The notes beneath the pieces are model-generated. The model saw only the letters and a program-made list of their open reading frames with translations, searched no databases and was not told the origin of the DNA. From Hyphococcus sp. (GTDB taxonomy: Bacteria > Pseudomonadota > Alphaproteobacteria > Caulobacterales > Parvularculaceae): a DNA stretch of 64,000 nt. The stretch spans positions 124,001 to 188,000 of the forward strand of contig JANQRY010000003.1 of NCBI GenBank assembly GCA_028284345.1. Direction: 5' to 3'. Both the position numbers and the translations under genes were made by a program. Positions 7,850 through 15,829 of the stretch are shown here, one piece after another. The first letter of the stretch is position 1; each line of letters opens with the position of its first letter.

Positions 7850-8692
7850 ATGACAAACGACAATACGAGCGCCGGCGGCGCGGGGCTCAACAAAAATCAC
7901 GAAAACTACTTCGTGCCCGGTCTTCAGCGGGGGCTGAGGGTGCTGGAAGCCCTCGCCAGCGAGCGGCGCCCGCTCAGCACGACGGAAATCGCGAAAATGC
8001 TCTCCCTCACGCGCTCGTCCGCGTTCCGGCTCACCTACACGCTGCGCCATATGGGCTTTCTCGAACTGGCGCCCGGCTCGAAGGATTTTATTCTCGGACC
8101 GCGCGTCCTCAACATCGGTTTCGCCTATCTGTCGTCGAAAAGCATCATCGAAACCGCGCGCCCGGAACTGGAACGACTTCGCGACAACACAAACGTCTCA
8201 TCGCATTTGGGCATTCGCGACGGCCGGGAGGTTCTTTATCTCAGTTGCGCGCAAACCCGCTCCGGGTTCTTAAGCAACATGAATGTGGGCGCGCGCGTCC
8301 CGGCCTATGCAACGCCGCTGGGCTGGCTGTTGCTGTCCGACCTGCGGCCGCGGGAAATTACGAAGCTGTTTTCTTCCGAGGATTTTGAAGCCTTCTCGCC
8401 TCATACGCCCAAAAGCATCGACGAACTCATGACGCGCGTCACCGATGCGTCCCGTCGCGGGTACGTGATCAGCAACGGCCTTGCCGAAGTGGGCGGAAGT
8501 TCCGTCAGTGCGCCGATCTTTGACGACACCGGAAACATTATCGCAGCGATCGATATCTCCGGCCCGGATTCCGCGTTCAAACTTGAAGACCTTCGCGGCC
8601 CTTACAAGGACGCCGTCACATCCGCCGCGGAACGCATCTCTACCCGGCTCGGCTATGTCGATAAAGACTTTGTAATGAGCGAACCGTCCTGA
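7850..8692 (+). CDS. IclR-family transcriptional regulator
   Basis: This 280-residue protein has the IclR layout. An N-terminal winged HTH (about residues 20-85) includes LQRGLRVLEALASERRPLSTTEIAKMLSLTRSSAFRLTYTL. A C-terminal effector-binding domain (about 90-270) includes VSSHLGIRDGREVLYL, VGARVPAYATPLGWLLL, and GYVISNGLAEVGGSSVSAPIFD. IclR proteins usually control adjacent aromatic or small-acid catabolic operons and respond to a pathway metabolite. It is divergent from the dioxygenase operon and is the only regulator in the 27-kb accessory region. This makes it the best candidate for binding the recurrent GTTTTGTA..TCAAAC sites. I prefer ATG 7850; a TTG one codon earlier is possible. No clear ribosome binding site is visible. 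Confidence 0.93.
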   Translation: MTNDNTSAGGAGLNKNHENYFVPGLQRGLRVLEALASERRPLSTTEIAKMLSLTRSSAFRLTYTLRHMGFLELAPGSKDFILGPRVLNIGFAYLSSKSIIETARPELERLRDNTNVSSHLGIRDGREVLYLSCAQTRSGFLSNMNVGARVPAYATPLGWLLLSDLRPREITKLFSSEDFEAFSPHTPKSIDELMTRVTDASRRGYVISNGLAEVGGSSVSAPIFDDTGNIIAAIDISGPDSAFKLEDLRGPYKDAVTSAAERISTRLGYVDKDFVMSEPS

Positions 8693-8742
8693 GGGCCTCA
8701 GCCGAAATTCATCCCGCAACCCGTTCCTAACGCCGGATCGCT

Positions 8743-9618
8743 TTAATCAAGCCCCAGTATTTCTTTCGCCTCGGCCGGCGTCGCCATGGATCCGCCGAGC
8801 TTCTCAACGATATCGACGCCCTTCTCGACGAGTTCCGCATTGTCGTGGGCGAGCACGCCCTCGCGGATGTAGATATTGTCCTCCAGCCCGACGCGAACAT
8901 GCCCGCCGAGCAGCCAGGCTTGCGCGAGGATGGGAAATTCGCTGCGCCCGATCCCGAACGCCGCCCATACGGCGTCCTCGGGGAGTTGCGAACTCAGATA
9001 ATGCAACGTCGCCGGATCGGCGGGGGCTGAGTATCGCACGCCAAGAACAAGCTGGATCATCGGCGGGGATTTAAGCACGCCCTTGGCGAGCAAATGCTTT
9101 GCCATCTGAAGATCGCCCGAATCGAAGAGTTCAAGTTCGGCCTTGACGCCGGCTTCATTAATAATGCCGGCCATAATCTCAACATTGCGCGGCGTATTGA
9201 TGACCACCGCGCTGCCGGAAAACATGGTGTTGAGATCGAGCGTGCAGATCGCCGGGCGGAGCGCCTTTACATGGGCGACCCGATCGGCGGGCGGCGCCAG
9301 CGTCGTGCCGGGCGCAGCCACTTTCGGGTCGTTTTCATCGGGAACGAACCGCCCGCCCTCGCCTGTCGACAGGTTGATGATGACGTCGGACCCCGACTGA
9401 CGGATGCGGTCGACGATTTCTTCAAAATAGCGAAGCTCCATCGTCCCCTTGCCGGTCTCGGGGTCGCGGGCGTGCAAATGGGCGATTGCGGCGCCGGCTT
9501 TTCCCGCGTCGACCGCCGCCGCAGCGATTTCCTTTGGCGTGATCGGCAGCGCCGGATGCTGCGCGCGCGTTGTGATGTTGCCGGTGACGGCGCAGGTCAG
9601 AATGGTTTTACGCCCCAT
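8743..9618 (-). CDS. BKACE family (DUF849) beta-keto acid cleavage enzyme
   Basis: The 291-residue TIM-barrel protein carries the hallmark start KTILTCAVTGNITT and the zinc-binding AAIAHLHARDPETG, with His47 and His49. INLSTGEGG, LELFDSGDL and VRVGLEDNIYI are further family motifs. BKACE enzymes (type: Kce, 3-keto-5-aminohexanoate cleavage enzyme of lysine fermentation) condense a beta-keto acid with acetyl-CoA to give acetoacetate and a new acyl-CoA. It lies 9 bases after the class-III aminotransferase on the same strand. A natural sequence is transamination or oxidation to a keto acid followed by cleavage. Substrate specificity cannot be read from motifs. Confidence 0.9.
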   Translation of the reverse strand: MGRKTILTCAVTGNITTRAQHPALPITPKEIAAAAVDAGKAGAAIAHLHARDPETGKGTMELRYFEEIVDRIRQSGSDVIINLSTGEGGRFVPDENDPKVAAPGTTLAPPADRVAHVKALRPAICTLDLNTMFSGSAVVINTPRNVEIMAGIINEAGVKAELELFDSGDLQMAKHLLAKGVLKSPPMIQLVLGVRYSAPADPATLHYLSSQLPEDAVWAAFGIGRSEFPILAQAWLLGGHVRVGLEDNIYIREGVLAHDNAELVEKGVDIVEKLGGSMATPAEAKEILGLD

Positions 9619-9627
9619 CAGTCCCCC

Positions 9628-10974
9628 TTATATCGCTTTGCTTTGTGCGCCGAGCACAGAATCGATCGACGCCGCCAACCGGTCGACGATCTCTTCGAGT
9701 TCGTGGTCGGCGACGATATAGGGCGGCGCAATGAGGACGTGATCTCCGCTGACGCCGTCCGCAGCGCCTTGCGACGGGTAACAGATCAAGCCGCGTTCCT
9801 GCGCTTCGCTTTTTATCGCCGCCGACATCGCAGCGGCGCGGCTAAAGGGCAGTTTGCTGCGCCGGTCCGATACGATTTCCAACGCCCACAGAAGACCGCG
9901 TCCGCGGATGTCGCCCACATGCGGATGCTTGCCAAAGCGCGCGCGCAGCAGCGTTTCGAGATAATCGCCGCGCTTGCGAACCGTGGGCAGCAGCGCCGCG
10001 GATTGAAGTTCCTCGATCACGGCGAGCGCCGCTGCGCACGCCGCCGGATGGCTCATATAGGTGTGACCATGGGCGAGCCTGCCGCTGCCCGCTCTGATCG
10101 CGCTGATCACCGTTTCGCCCGCGACAATGGCGCCGATCGGCTGAAAGCCTGCGCCGAGCCCCTTGGCGATCGTGATGATGTCGGGCGCAACGCCTTCATC
10201 CTCGATTGCGTAATAGGTCCCGCAACGCCCGGCGCCGCACATCACCTCGTCAGCGATGAAGAGGATCCCGAACTCGTCGCAAACGCGGCGAACCATGTTG
10301 AAATATCCAGGCGCAGCCGGCGACGCGCCAAGCGTCGCGCCGGAAACCGTTTCGGCGATAAAGGCGCAAACCGTATCAGGGCCGAGCGCGTCAATCGTTT
10401 GTCGAAGGTCCTGCTCAAGACGCTCGACAAACGCCTGATCGCTTTCGGCCTCGTTCTGAAAGCGATAGCGGTGGCAAGGCGCGACAAACGCCGCCTCAAA
10501 CAAAAACGGCTCGTAGCCCTCGCGCCGGGCCTTGTGTCCGCTTACCGAGAGCGCACCGAGCGTATTGCCGTGATAGCTCATCCGGCGGGCGATAAATTTG
10601 GTTCTTTTCTTATCGCCGCGCTCCACATGATACTGGCGCGCAAGTTTAAGGGCCCCCTCCACCGCTTCCGATCCGCTGCCGAAAAAGGCGGCGGCCCCCG
10701 CGCCGAAGCCCGGCGGCGCCAGATCGATCAGCTTCTGCGCCAGACGCTCGCTGGCCTCGTTGGTGAAGTAAGCGGTATGGGCGTAGTCGAGCGTCTCGAG
10801 CTGCTTAACGATCGCCTCGACGACCTTCGGATGATTGTGCCCCAGACAGGAAACGGCGGCGCCGCCCGACGCGTCGATGTACTGCTTTCCGGCCTCGTCA
10901 AAGAGGCAAATCCCCTCGCCGCGAACCGCCAGAGGCGGCGTGTGATCCAACACGCGATGCAAAACAGCGCTCAT
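9628..10974 (-). CDS. Class-III PLP-dependent aminotransferase
   Basis: This 448-residue fold-type-I enzyme keeps the family landmarks: FFGSGSEAVEGALKLAR for phosphate binding, MSYHGNTLGALSVSGH, LFIADEVMCGAGRCG with the PLP-pyridine Asp, and IITIAKGLGAGFQPIGA with the Schiff-base Lys. Class-III enzymes act on omega-amino groups (GABA, beta-alanine, taurine, diamines) or on amines generally. It is the first gene of a two-gene leftward operon with the BKACE enzyme. Together they could convert an amino acid into a beta-keto acid and then cleave it. The promoter region holds a regulon-type inverted repeat 22 bases upstream of the start codon. Confidence 0.92.
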   Translation of the reverse strand: MSAVLHRVLDHTPPLAVRGEGICLFDEAGKQYIDASGGAAVSCLGHNHPKVVEAIVKQLETLDYAHTAYFTNEASERLAQKLIDLAPPGFGAGAAAFFGSGSEAVEGALKLARQYHVERGDKKRTKFIARRMSYHGNTLGALSVSGHKARREGYEPFLFEAAFVAPCHRYRFQNEAESDQAFVERLEQDLRQTIDALGPDTVCAFIAETVSGATLGASPAAPGYFNMVRRVCDEFGILFIADEVMCGAGRCGTYYAIEDEGVAPDIITIAKGLGAGFQPIGAIVAGETVISAIRAGSGRLAHGHTYMSHPAACAAALAVIEELQSAALLPTVRKRGDYLETLLRARFGKHPHVGDIRGRGLLWALEIVSDRRSKLPFSRAAAMSAAIKSEAQERGLICYPSQGAADGVSGDHVLIAPPYIVADHELEEIVDRLAASIDSVLGAQSKAI

Positions 10975-10995
10975 AGGCCGTATTTCCTTCGAAAA

Positions 10996-11013
10996 TGTTT
11001 GATATACAAAACA
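10996..11013. promoter_or_regulatory. Operator-like inverted repeat in the divergent aminotransferase/CoA-transferase promoter
   Basis: The minus strand reads TGTTTTGTATATCAAACA, with arms TGTTT and AAACA around a TATAT centre that could serve as the -10 box of the leftward operon. It is nearly the same as the site at 1123-1138. A weaker relative, GTTGCTATCAAAAAC, lies at 11017-11031, so both divergent genes may be controlled from here. Confidence 0.5.
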
Positions 11014-11034
11014 TCAGTTGCTATCAAAAACAAG

Positions 11035-11040
11035 TATAAT
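11035..11040 (+). promoter_or_regulatory. Perfect -10 box for the rightward catabolic operon
   Basis: TATAAT matches the -10 consensus exactly, about 120 bases before the CoA-transferase start. No good -35 hexamer lies 16-18 bases upstream; the region there is occupied by the inverted repeats. This suggests dependence on an activator. Confidence 0.35.
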
Positions 11041-11159
11041 CGTTATGACTGTCGGGTATGCTTCTGGCAATTGGCGAACGCGCCAGAGTCTTTAGCGGTT
11101 TACGCCACAGCAAATCCGTCCGGGTAGATGACGAAAAACACAATAGCGACGCCCCTATA

Positions 11160-12338
11160 ATGAGCGAAAGCGCATTTTCAGCCACAAAAGTCATAGACTT
11201 GACCCATGTGCTGGCGGGCCCCTTTTGCACCTATCAACTGGCGCTGCTCGGCGCCGAGGTCATTAAGGTCGAGCCGCCCGACGCGCCCGATTGCGCCCGG
11301 GGCCGGGGCCCCTCGCGTTCGCTGAACGCGCAAGGCCTTGGCGTTAACTATCAGGTTCAGGGCGCGAACAAGCGCGCCGTCGCCCTGGATCTTAAAAAAC
11401 CCGCCGGCAAAACCGTATTCCTGCGGTTGATCGACAGCGCTGACGTGCTTGTTGAAAATTATCGCGCCGGCGCGCTCGCGAGGATCGGCCTTGGACCCGA
11501 CGATCTTTTGGCGCGCAATCCACGCCTCGTTTATTGCTCGATCACCGGATTCGGTCAGGAGGGGCCGGAAGCGGAGCGCAACGCCTATGACAATGTCATT
11601 CAGGCGGCGTCCGGCATGATGGCGCAGACCGGAGACGTGAAAAACCCAATAAAAACAGGCGCTTCGATCATCGATTACGCCACAGGCATGTGCGCCGCCT
11701 TCGCTGTCGCCGCGGCGCTGCGCGTGCGCGACAAGACGGGCGAAGGCCAGCACGTGGACTGCGCGATGATGGACGCGGCCCTCATGGGCATGGCGCCGGA
11801 ATGGTCCGCCAGTCTTTTCAAAGGCGTCAAAAACCCGACGCCGAAAGAGGCCGGCCTCGGCGTTTATGAAACGCAAGACGGCAAGCTGATGCTCGGCGCG
11901 TTCAATATTCGGCAAAATCGCCGTCTTTGGGAACTATTGGAAAATCCCGGTTTTGCGGCGCTGGAAAACTGGGAAGATCTGTGGACGAACGCCGACGCCA
12001 TGCGCGCGCAACTTAAATCCGTTTTTGCAACCGACAGCGCCGCCGCGTGGGAGAAGAAGCTCAACGACGCCGGCGTGCCGGCCCGCCGCATCCGCGCGCT
12101 CGCCGAAACGGCGCGGAACGAAGGCTTGTTACGTCCGTCGTTTCACGCGCCAGTGCGCGCCGAGGGCTGTGACGACGACGTCAGCGTTCCGCTTACCCCG
12201 TTTACGCTTGCAACGGGCGGCGCCGCAATTTCGCGCCCGCCGCCCCGATTTGGCGAACATACGCGCGACGTCCTCGCCGAACTCGGCTATTCTGAAAGCG
12301 ATATCGAAAACATGATCCGCGAGGGCGCGGCGCGATGA
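11160..12338 (+). CDS. CaiB/BaiF (class III) CoA-transferase
   Basis: The product has 392 residues from ATG 11160, chosen because homologous sequence begins directly after it (VIDLTHVLAGPFCTYQLALLGAEVIKVE). The catalytic aspartate of the family is Asp172 in GASIIDYATG. These enzymes move CoA between carboxylic acids through an aspartyl-CoA anhydride, activating acids such as carnitine, oxalate, aryl-propionates or mesaconate. It is the first gene of a rightward operon, and the next start codon overlaps its stop. Here it could activate an acid produced by the dehydrogenases or BKACE. No clear ribosome binding site is visible. Family certain, substrate unknown. Confidence 0.9.
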   Translation: MSESAFSATKVIDLTHVLAGPFCTYQLALLGAEVIKVEPPDAPDCARGRGPSRSLNAQGLGVNYQVQGANKRAVALDLKKPAGKTVFLRLIDSADVLVENYRAGALARIGLGPDDLLARNPRLVYCSITGFGQEGPEAERNAYDNVIQAASGMMAQTGDVKNPIKTGASIIDYATGMCAAFAVAAALRVRDKTGEGQHVDCAMMDAALMGMAPEWSASLFKGVKNPTPKEAGLGVYETQDGKLMLGAFNIRQNRRLWELLENPGFAALENWEDLWTNADAMRAQLKSVFATDSAAAWEKKLNDAGVPARRIRALAETARNEGLLRPSFHAPVRAEGCDDDVSVPLTPFTLATGGAAISRPPPRFGEHTRDVLAELGYSESDIENMIREGAAR

Positions 12339-13249
12339 TGTCGGGGCTGGATATCGCAACGGCGACGCTCCATGCGCGCCTTCCGGAAACGCTGCACTAT
12401 CAGGGCGAACCGACAGAATGGGTGCGCGTCACCCGTCCGGGACTGTCGCTCCATTCATTTCTAGAGGGCCCCTGCTTTGACGACGACGGGGCGTTGTGGC
12501 TCGTTGACGTGCCCTACGGGCGGCTCTTTCGCATCGGCCCCGAGGGAGATTGGGACGTCGCCCATCGCTATGACGGCGAACCCCACGGCCTCGCCTCCTT
12601 GGGGAGCGGCCGTTTTGCCATCGCCGACTACGCTAAAGGTTTGCTGCGGTTCGACGCCGGAACCGGGGCGATAGAAACGATCTGTTCAAAGACGAATACG
12701 GAAGCCTTTCGCGGCGTCGCCGATATCACGAGGGCGCCGAACGGCGATCTCTGGTTCACCGATCCCGGTCGGACCTCCCTGTCGGATCCGACCGGCCGGT
12801 TGTTTCGTCTCGCCGCCGGCGCATCGGCGCCGCAACTCGTGCTCGCGAACATCCCCTATCCGAACGGCGTTGCGCTGTCCCCGGACGGCGCCTTCGTCTA
12901 TGTCGCCGCAACGCGCGCCAATGCGGTATGGCGCCTGCTGGCGGACGCGCCCGATCCCGTCTGGCCCATGACCGGGACATATATTCAGCTTTCCGGCGGC
13001 CTCGGTCCGGACGGCCTTGCCTGCCATCCTTCCGGGCTCCTCGCCGTCGCGCATGCGCAGGCCGGGCGGGCGTTTCTCTTTAACGACATCGGCGATCCCC
13101 TCGCCGTCATCAAAACGCCGGAAGGACGCTGGACCACCGCCGTTAGGTTTACCCCGGATGGAAGCGCGCTCTGCATCGTCGAGGCCGAAACCGGCTCTGT
13201 CTACAAATTCGACGTGAACCCTTATCTTCAGAATACGGAGGTCTTGTGA
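12335..13249 (+). CDS. SMP-30/gluconolactonase-like beta-propeller protein
   Basis: The protein of 304 residues has the six-bladed propeller pattern of SMP-30/luciferin-regenerating-enzyme lactonases: LEGPCFDDDGALWLVDVPYGRLFRI, GVADITRAPNGDLWFTDPG, PNGVALSPDGAFVYVA and LGPDGLACHPSGLLAVAHA. Members are metal-dependent lactonases that hydrolyse sugar or other lactones. No signal peptide is present, so it acts in the cytoplasm. The start overlaps the CoA-transferase stop by 4 bases and its own stop overlaps the DHDPS-family start. In an operon with a DHDPS-family aldolase/deaminase, a lactonase or imine/lactam hydrolase step is plausible. Confidence 0.85.
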   Translation: MMSGLDIATATLHARLPETLHYQGEPTEWVRVTRPGLSLHSFLEGPCFDDDGALWLVDVPYGRLFRIGPEGDWDVAHRYDGEPHGLASLGSGRFAIADYAKGLLRFDAGTGAIETICSKTNTEAFRGVADITRAPNGDLWFTDPGRTSLSDPTGRLFRLAAGASAPQLVLANIPYPNGVALSPDGAFVYVAATRANAVWRLLADAPDPVWPMTGTYIQLSGGLGPDGLACHPSGLLAVAHAQAGRAFLFNDIGDPLAVIKTPEGRWTTAVRFTPDGSALCIVEAETGSVYKFDVNPYLQNTEVL

Positions 13250-14151
13250 GCCTGAAAGTTACAAACGAAACGCTGGGCGGATTCGCGCCGGCGACGCCGA
13301 CGCCCTTTGATGAGGAAGGACGCATTGAAGAGGACTCGTTCCGCGCGCTCATTGATTACCTCAAAGACATTGGCGCGCGTTCGATCTGTGTCTCCGGCGA
13401 TAACGGCGAAAGCTGGACGCTGAACGCTGCGGAACGCCGGCGCCTGACCGAGCTTGCCGTTGAACAGGCGGGCGGCGACCTGCCGATCATGACCGGCGTC
13501 AGCGCGCCGAGCCGTGCCGCCACCGTAGAATACGCCCGCGCGGCCGCGGATGGCGGCGCGTCCGCGCTTCTGCTGATGCCGCAAACTTATGTGATGAAAG
13601 CCTCGCGCGACGAACTGGTCCGGCGCTTCGAGGCGGTTGCAAAAGCCGTCAACCTGCCCATCGTTCTTTATAATTCGCCCCGCCGCACCTCCATCGAACT
13701 CAGCATGGAGGACATCGCCGCCCTGATGGATGTGAGTCCGATTGTCGGCATCAAGGAATCGCACCGGGATTTTTTCCACCTGACGCGCCTCATTGAAACC
13801 TACAAAGACAAAATCGCGATCATGATCGGCCCATGCCACTATATCCTGCCCGGCCTTGCGCTCGGGGCAAAAGGGTTCATTGCAACAGGGCCGGAACTTC
13901 TCGGCAAAGAGGCCGCGGAAATCTGCGATATCGCGCAGAAAGCGCCGGGCGAGGCCTATGCGGCGATGCATTTCAAGCTCACCCGCATCTATCAACTGCT
14001 GATGGGAACGGGCACCTGGCCGTCTTCTTTTAAGGCGGCGCTGAACCTTAAGGGTTTGCCGGCCGGCGTTCCTCGCGATCCGATTTTGCCCTTGGCGGGC
14101 GGTGAGCTTGAAAAGCTGCGCGCCGAAATGGAAAGCCTCGGCGTGTTATGA
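13246..14151 (+). CDS. DHDPS-family (DapA/NanA-type) lyase or deaminase
   Basis: This class-I aldolase-fold enzyme has 301 residues and a GTG start preceded by GGAGG. The Schiff-base lysine is Lys170 in VGIKES, and the proton-relay tyrosine is Tyr142 in LYNSP. The CVSGDNGES segment replaces the usual GTTGE of DapA, so it is not the lysine-biosynthesis enzyme. Relatives include keto-deoxy-sugar aldolases, N-acetylneuraminate lyase and the pyrroline-4-hydroxy-2-carboxylate deaminase of hydroxyproline breakdown. The last is notable because the next three genes resemble a multi-subunit D-hydroxyproline dehydrogenase. Start and stop codons overlap both neighbours, implying tight coupling. The exact reaction is not assignable. 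Confidence 0.85.
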   Translation: MSLKVTNETLGGFAPATPTPFDEEGRIEEDSFRALIDYLKDIGARSICVSGDNGESWTLNAAERRRLTELAVEQAGGDLPIMTGVSAPSRAATVEYARAAADGGASALLLMPQTYVMKASRDELVRRFEAVAKAVNLPIVLYNSPRRTSIELSMEDIAALMDVSPIVGIKESHRDFFHLTRLIETYKDKIAIMIGPCHYILPGLALGAKGFIATGPELLGKEAAEICDIAQKAPGEAYAAMHFKLTRIYQLLMGTGTWPSSFKAALNLKGLPAGVPRDPILPLAGGELEKLRAEMESLGVL

Positions 14152-14423
14152 AGGCCGACTCTTTACGCGTTACCGTGACCGCAAGCGAAACGATTCGCTT
14201 CGAATGCGACGGCGCGCCCGTTGATGCGCGCAAGGGCGAGTCGGTCGCCGCGGCGCTCCTGGCGTCCGGACGCAAGACCTTGCGCCGCGCGCCCGACGGC
14301 GCCCCGCGCGGCGCGTTTTGCTTTATGGGCGCCTGTCAGGAATGCGTCATGCGCATCGACGGCCGCATAACGGAGTCCTGCAGACAGCCCGCAACCGAGG
14401 GGCTGCGCGTAGAAAGTCTCTGA
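14148..14423 (+). CDS. [2Fe-2S] ferredoxin-like small subunit of an amino acid dehydrogenase
   Basis: This 91-residue protein carries the four cysteines of a plant-type [2Fe-2S] cluster in CFMGACQEC followed by ESCRQP. It corresponds to the small subunit of HcnABC (hydrogen cyanide synthase), octopine/nopaline oxidase and multi-subunit D-hydroxyproline dehydrogenase, and to the N-terminal domain of sarcosine oxidase alpha. Its start overlaps the stop of the DHDPS-like gene by 4 bases, and its stop shares bases with the next ATG. It would pass electrons between the FAD subunits and the acceptor. Confidence 0.88.
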   Translation: MKADSLRVTVTASETIRFECDGAPVDARKGESVAAALLASGRKTLRRAPDGAPRGAFCFMGACQECVMRIDGRITESCRQPATEGLRVESL

Positions 14424-15829
14424 TGGAAACCGAGTTCGACGTCATTGTGATCGGCGCCGGCCCCGCGGGCGCCGCCGCCGCTGTTGAAGCCGCGGCCCGC
14501 GGGCTGAAAGTGCTGGTCGTCGATGAGAACGCCGCCGGGGGCGGACAGGTCTATCGCGCCAGCGCCATTGGCAAAGAGGAAAAAGGTCCGGGTAAAGATT
14601 TACGACGAGCGTTGGCCGAGAGCGGTGCAACGGTCGTTTTCAACCGACGATGCTGGTTGATCGAGCCGGGCTTCAGGGTTCATTGCACGGCGCCCGACAG
14701 AAACGAACTCTATCATGCGCCGGCGCTCATCGTCGCCGCTGGCGCGCGCGAGCGCGTTGTGCCTGTGCCGGGCTGGACCCTGCCGGGGGTTATCGGCCTC
14801 GCCGCCGCGACCGCGCTGATCAAGGCGCAGAAAGTCCTGCCTGGCCGCCGCGTCGTCGTCGCCGGGCGCGGCCCCCTGCTCCCCTATGTCGCCTATATGA
14901 TTGTCAAGAACGGCGGCGAAGTCGCCGCCCTGATCGATCGCAACGGTCCGCAAGACTGGTTGTCGAAATCGCTGGATGTCGCCGCCCGTCCGGGCCTCGC
15001 GCTCGAAGGCGCGGGATGGATCGCCGCGCTCATCCGCGCGCGCGTTCCCTCGTATTTCAGGAGCGCCGTCAGCCGCGTCCGGGGCGACGGAGAGGCCGAA
15101 GGGGTCGACATCGTCGGGCTTGACAAAAACGGGAATGTCCGCACCCAAACGAAATCCATTGGGTGCGACGCCGTGTGCATGGGCGACGGCCTCGCGCCGT
15201 CCGTTGAAATTACGCAGCTGTTAAAGGCGGACCATGTCTTTGACGCCGTCCAAGGCGGCTGGCGCGTCACTGCCGATCCATGGGGCCGCACGTCGACGGC
15301 AAATCTTTATGCCTGCGGCGACGGAACGGGAATTAAAGGCGCGGCGGCCGCGCCGTTTGCCGGCCGCATCGCCGCCATCGCCGCCGCAAGCGATCTCGGC
15401 CGCTTGTCGAAAAAAGACGCCGAAAAGGCGATCGCTTCGCTGTCGCGCCAGCATGACCGGGCGTCGCGTTTCGGCGCCGCGATGACCGCGCTCACCGCGC
15501 CGGACGTCAGGGGCTTGTCGCTGATCGGCGAGGACACAGTCGTCTGCCGCTGCGAAGGCGTCACGCGGCGAGACATCGTTTCCGCCGTTCAGCGCGGAGC
15601 GCAGAGCGTCAACGCAATCAAGTCGGCGACGCGATGCGGCATGGGCCCCTGCGGCGCGCGCATGTGCGGCGACGTCACGGCCGCTTTGCTCAGTGCCGAG
15701 ATGAACAAACCGCTGGCGGAAATCGCCCCCATGACGCCCCGGCCGCCATTAAAGCCCGTCAATCTCGAACCCATGATGGCGGAATTTTCCTATAGCGACA
15801 TTCCGATGCCGGAGCCCGCGCCCCTATGA
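14423..15829 (+). CDS. FAD/NAD-binding subunit of an HcnB/OoxA-type amino acid dehydrogenase
   Basis: The protein has 468 residues from ATG 14423, which overlaps the preceding stop in TGATG. The N-terminal Rossmann motif VIGAGPAGAAAA binds FAD, and a second nucleotide site contains VVVAGRGPLLPYV. The C-terminal part ends with a bacterioferritin-associated-ferredoxin-like cysteine cluster (VCRCEG and CGMGPCGARMC), giving another [2Fe-2S] site. This order matches the larger flavin subunit of hydrogen cyanide synthase, opine oxidase and D-hydroxyproline dehydrogenase. It works with the small ferredoxin subunit upstream and the DAO-type subunit downstream. A dehydrogenase feeding the respiratory chain is the likely role. 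Confidence 0.9.
   Translation: METEFDVIVIGAGPAGAAAAVEAAARGLKVLVVDENAAGGGQVYRASAIGKEEKGPGKDLRRALAESGATVVFNRRCWLIEPGFRVHCTAPDRNELYHAPALIVAAGARERVVPVPGWTLPGVIGLAAATALIKAQKVLPGRRVVVAGRGPLLPYVAYMIVKNGGEVAALIDRNGPQDWLSKSLDVAARPGLALEGAGWIAALIRARVPSYFRSAVSRVRGDGEAEGVDIVGLDKNGNVRTQTKSIGCDAVCMGDGLAPSVEITQLLKADHVFDAVQGGWRVTADPWGRTSTANLYACGDGTGIKGAAAAPFAGRIAAIAAASDLGRLSKKDAEKAIASLSRQHDRASRFGAAMTALTAPDVRGLSLIGEDTVVCRCEGVTRRDIVSAVQRGAQSVNAIKSATRCGMGPCGARMCGDVTAALLSAEMNKPLAEIAPMTPRPPLKPVNLEPMMAEFSYSDIPMPEPAPL

Noticed and set aside
9094-11127. 677-codon open frame on the plus strand
   Set aside because: It lies antisense to the BKACE and aminotransferase genes, which have full family motifs. The translation is Arg/His-rich without domains, a common effect of high GC.
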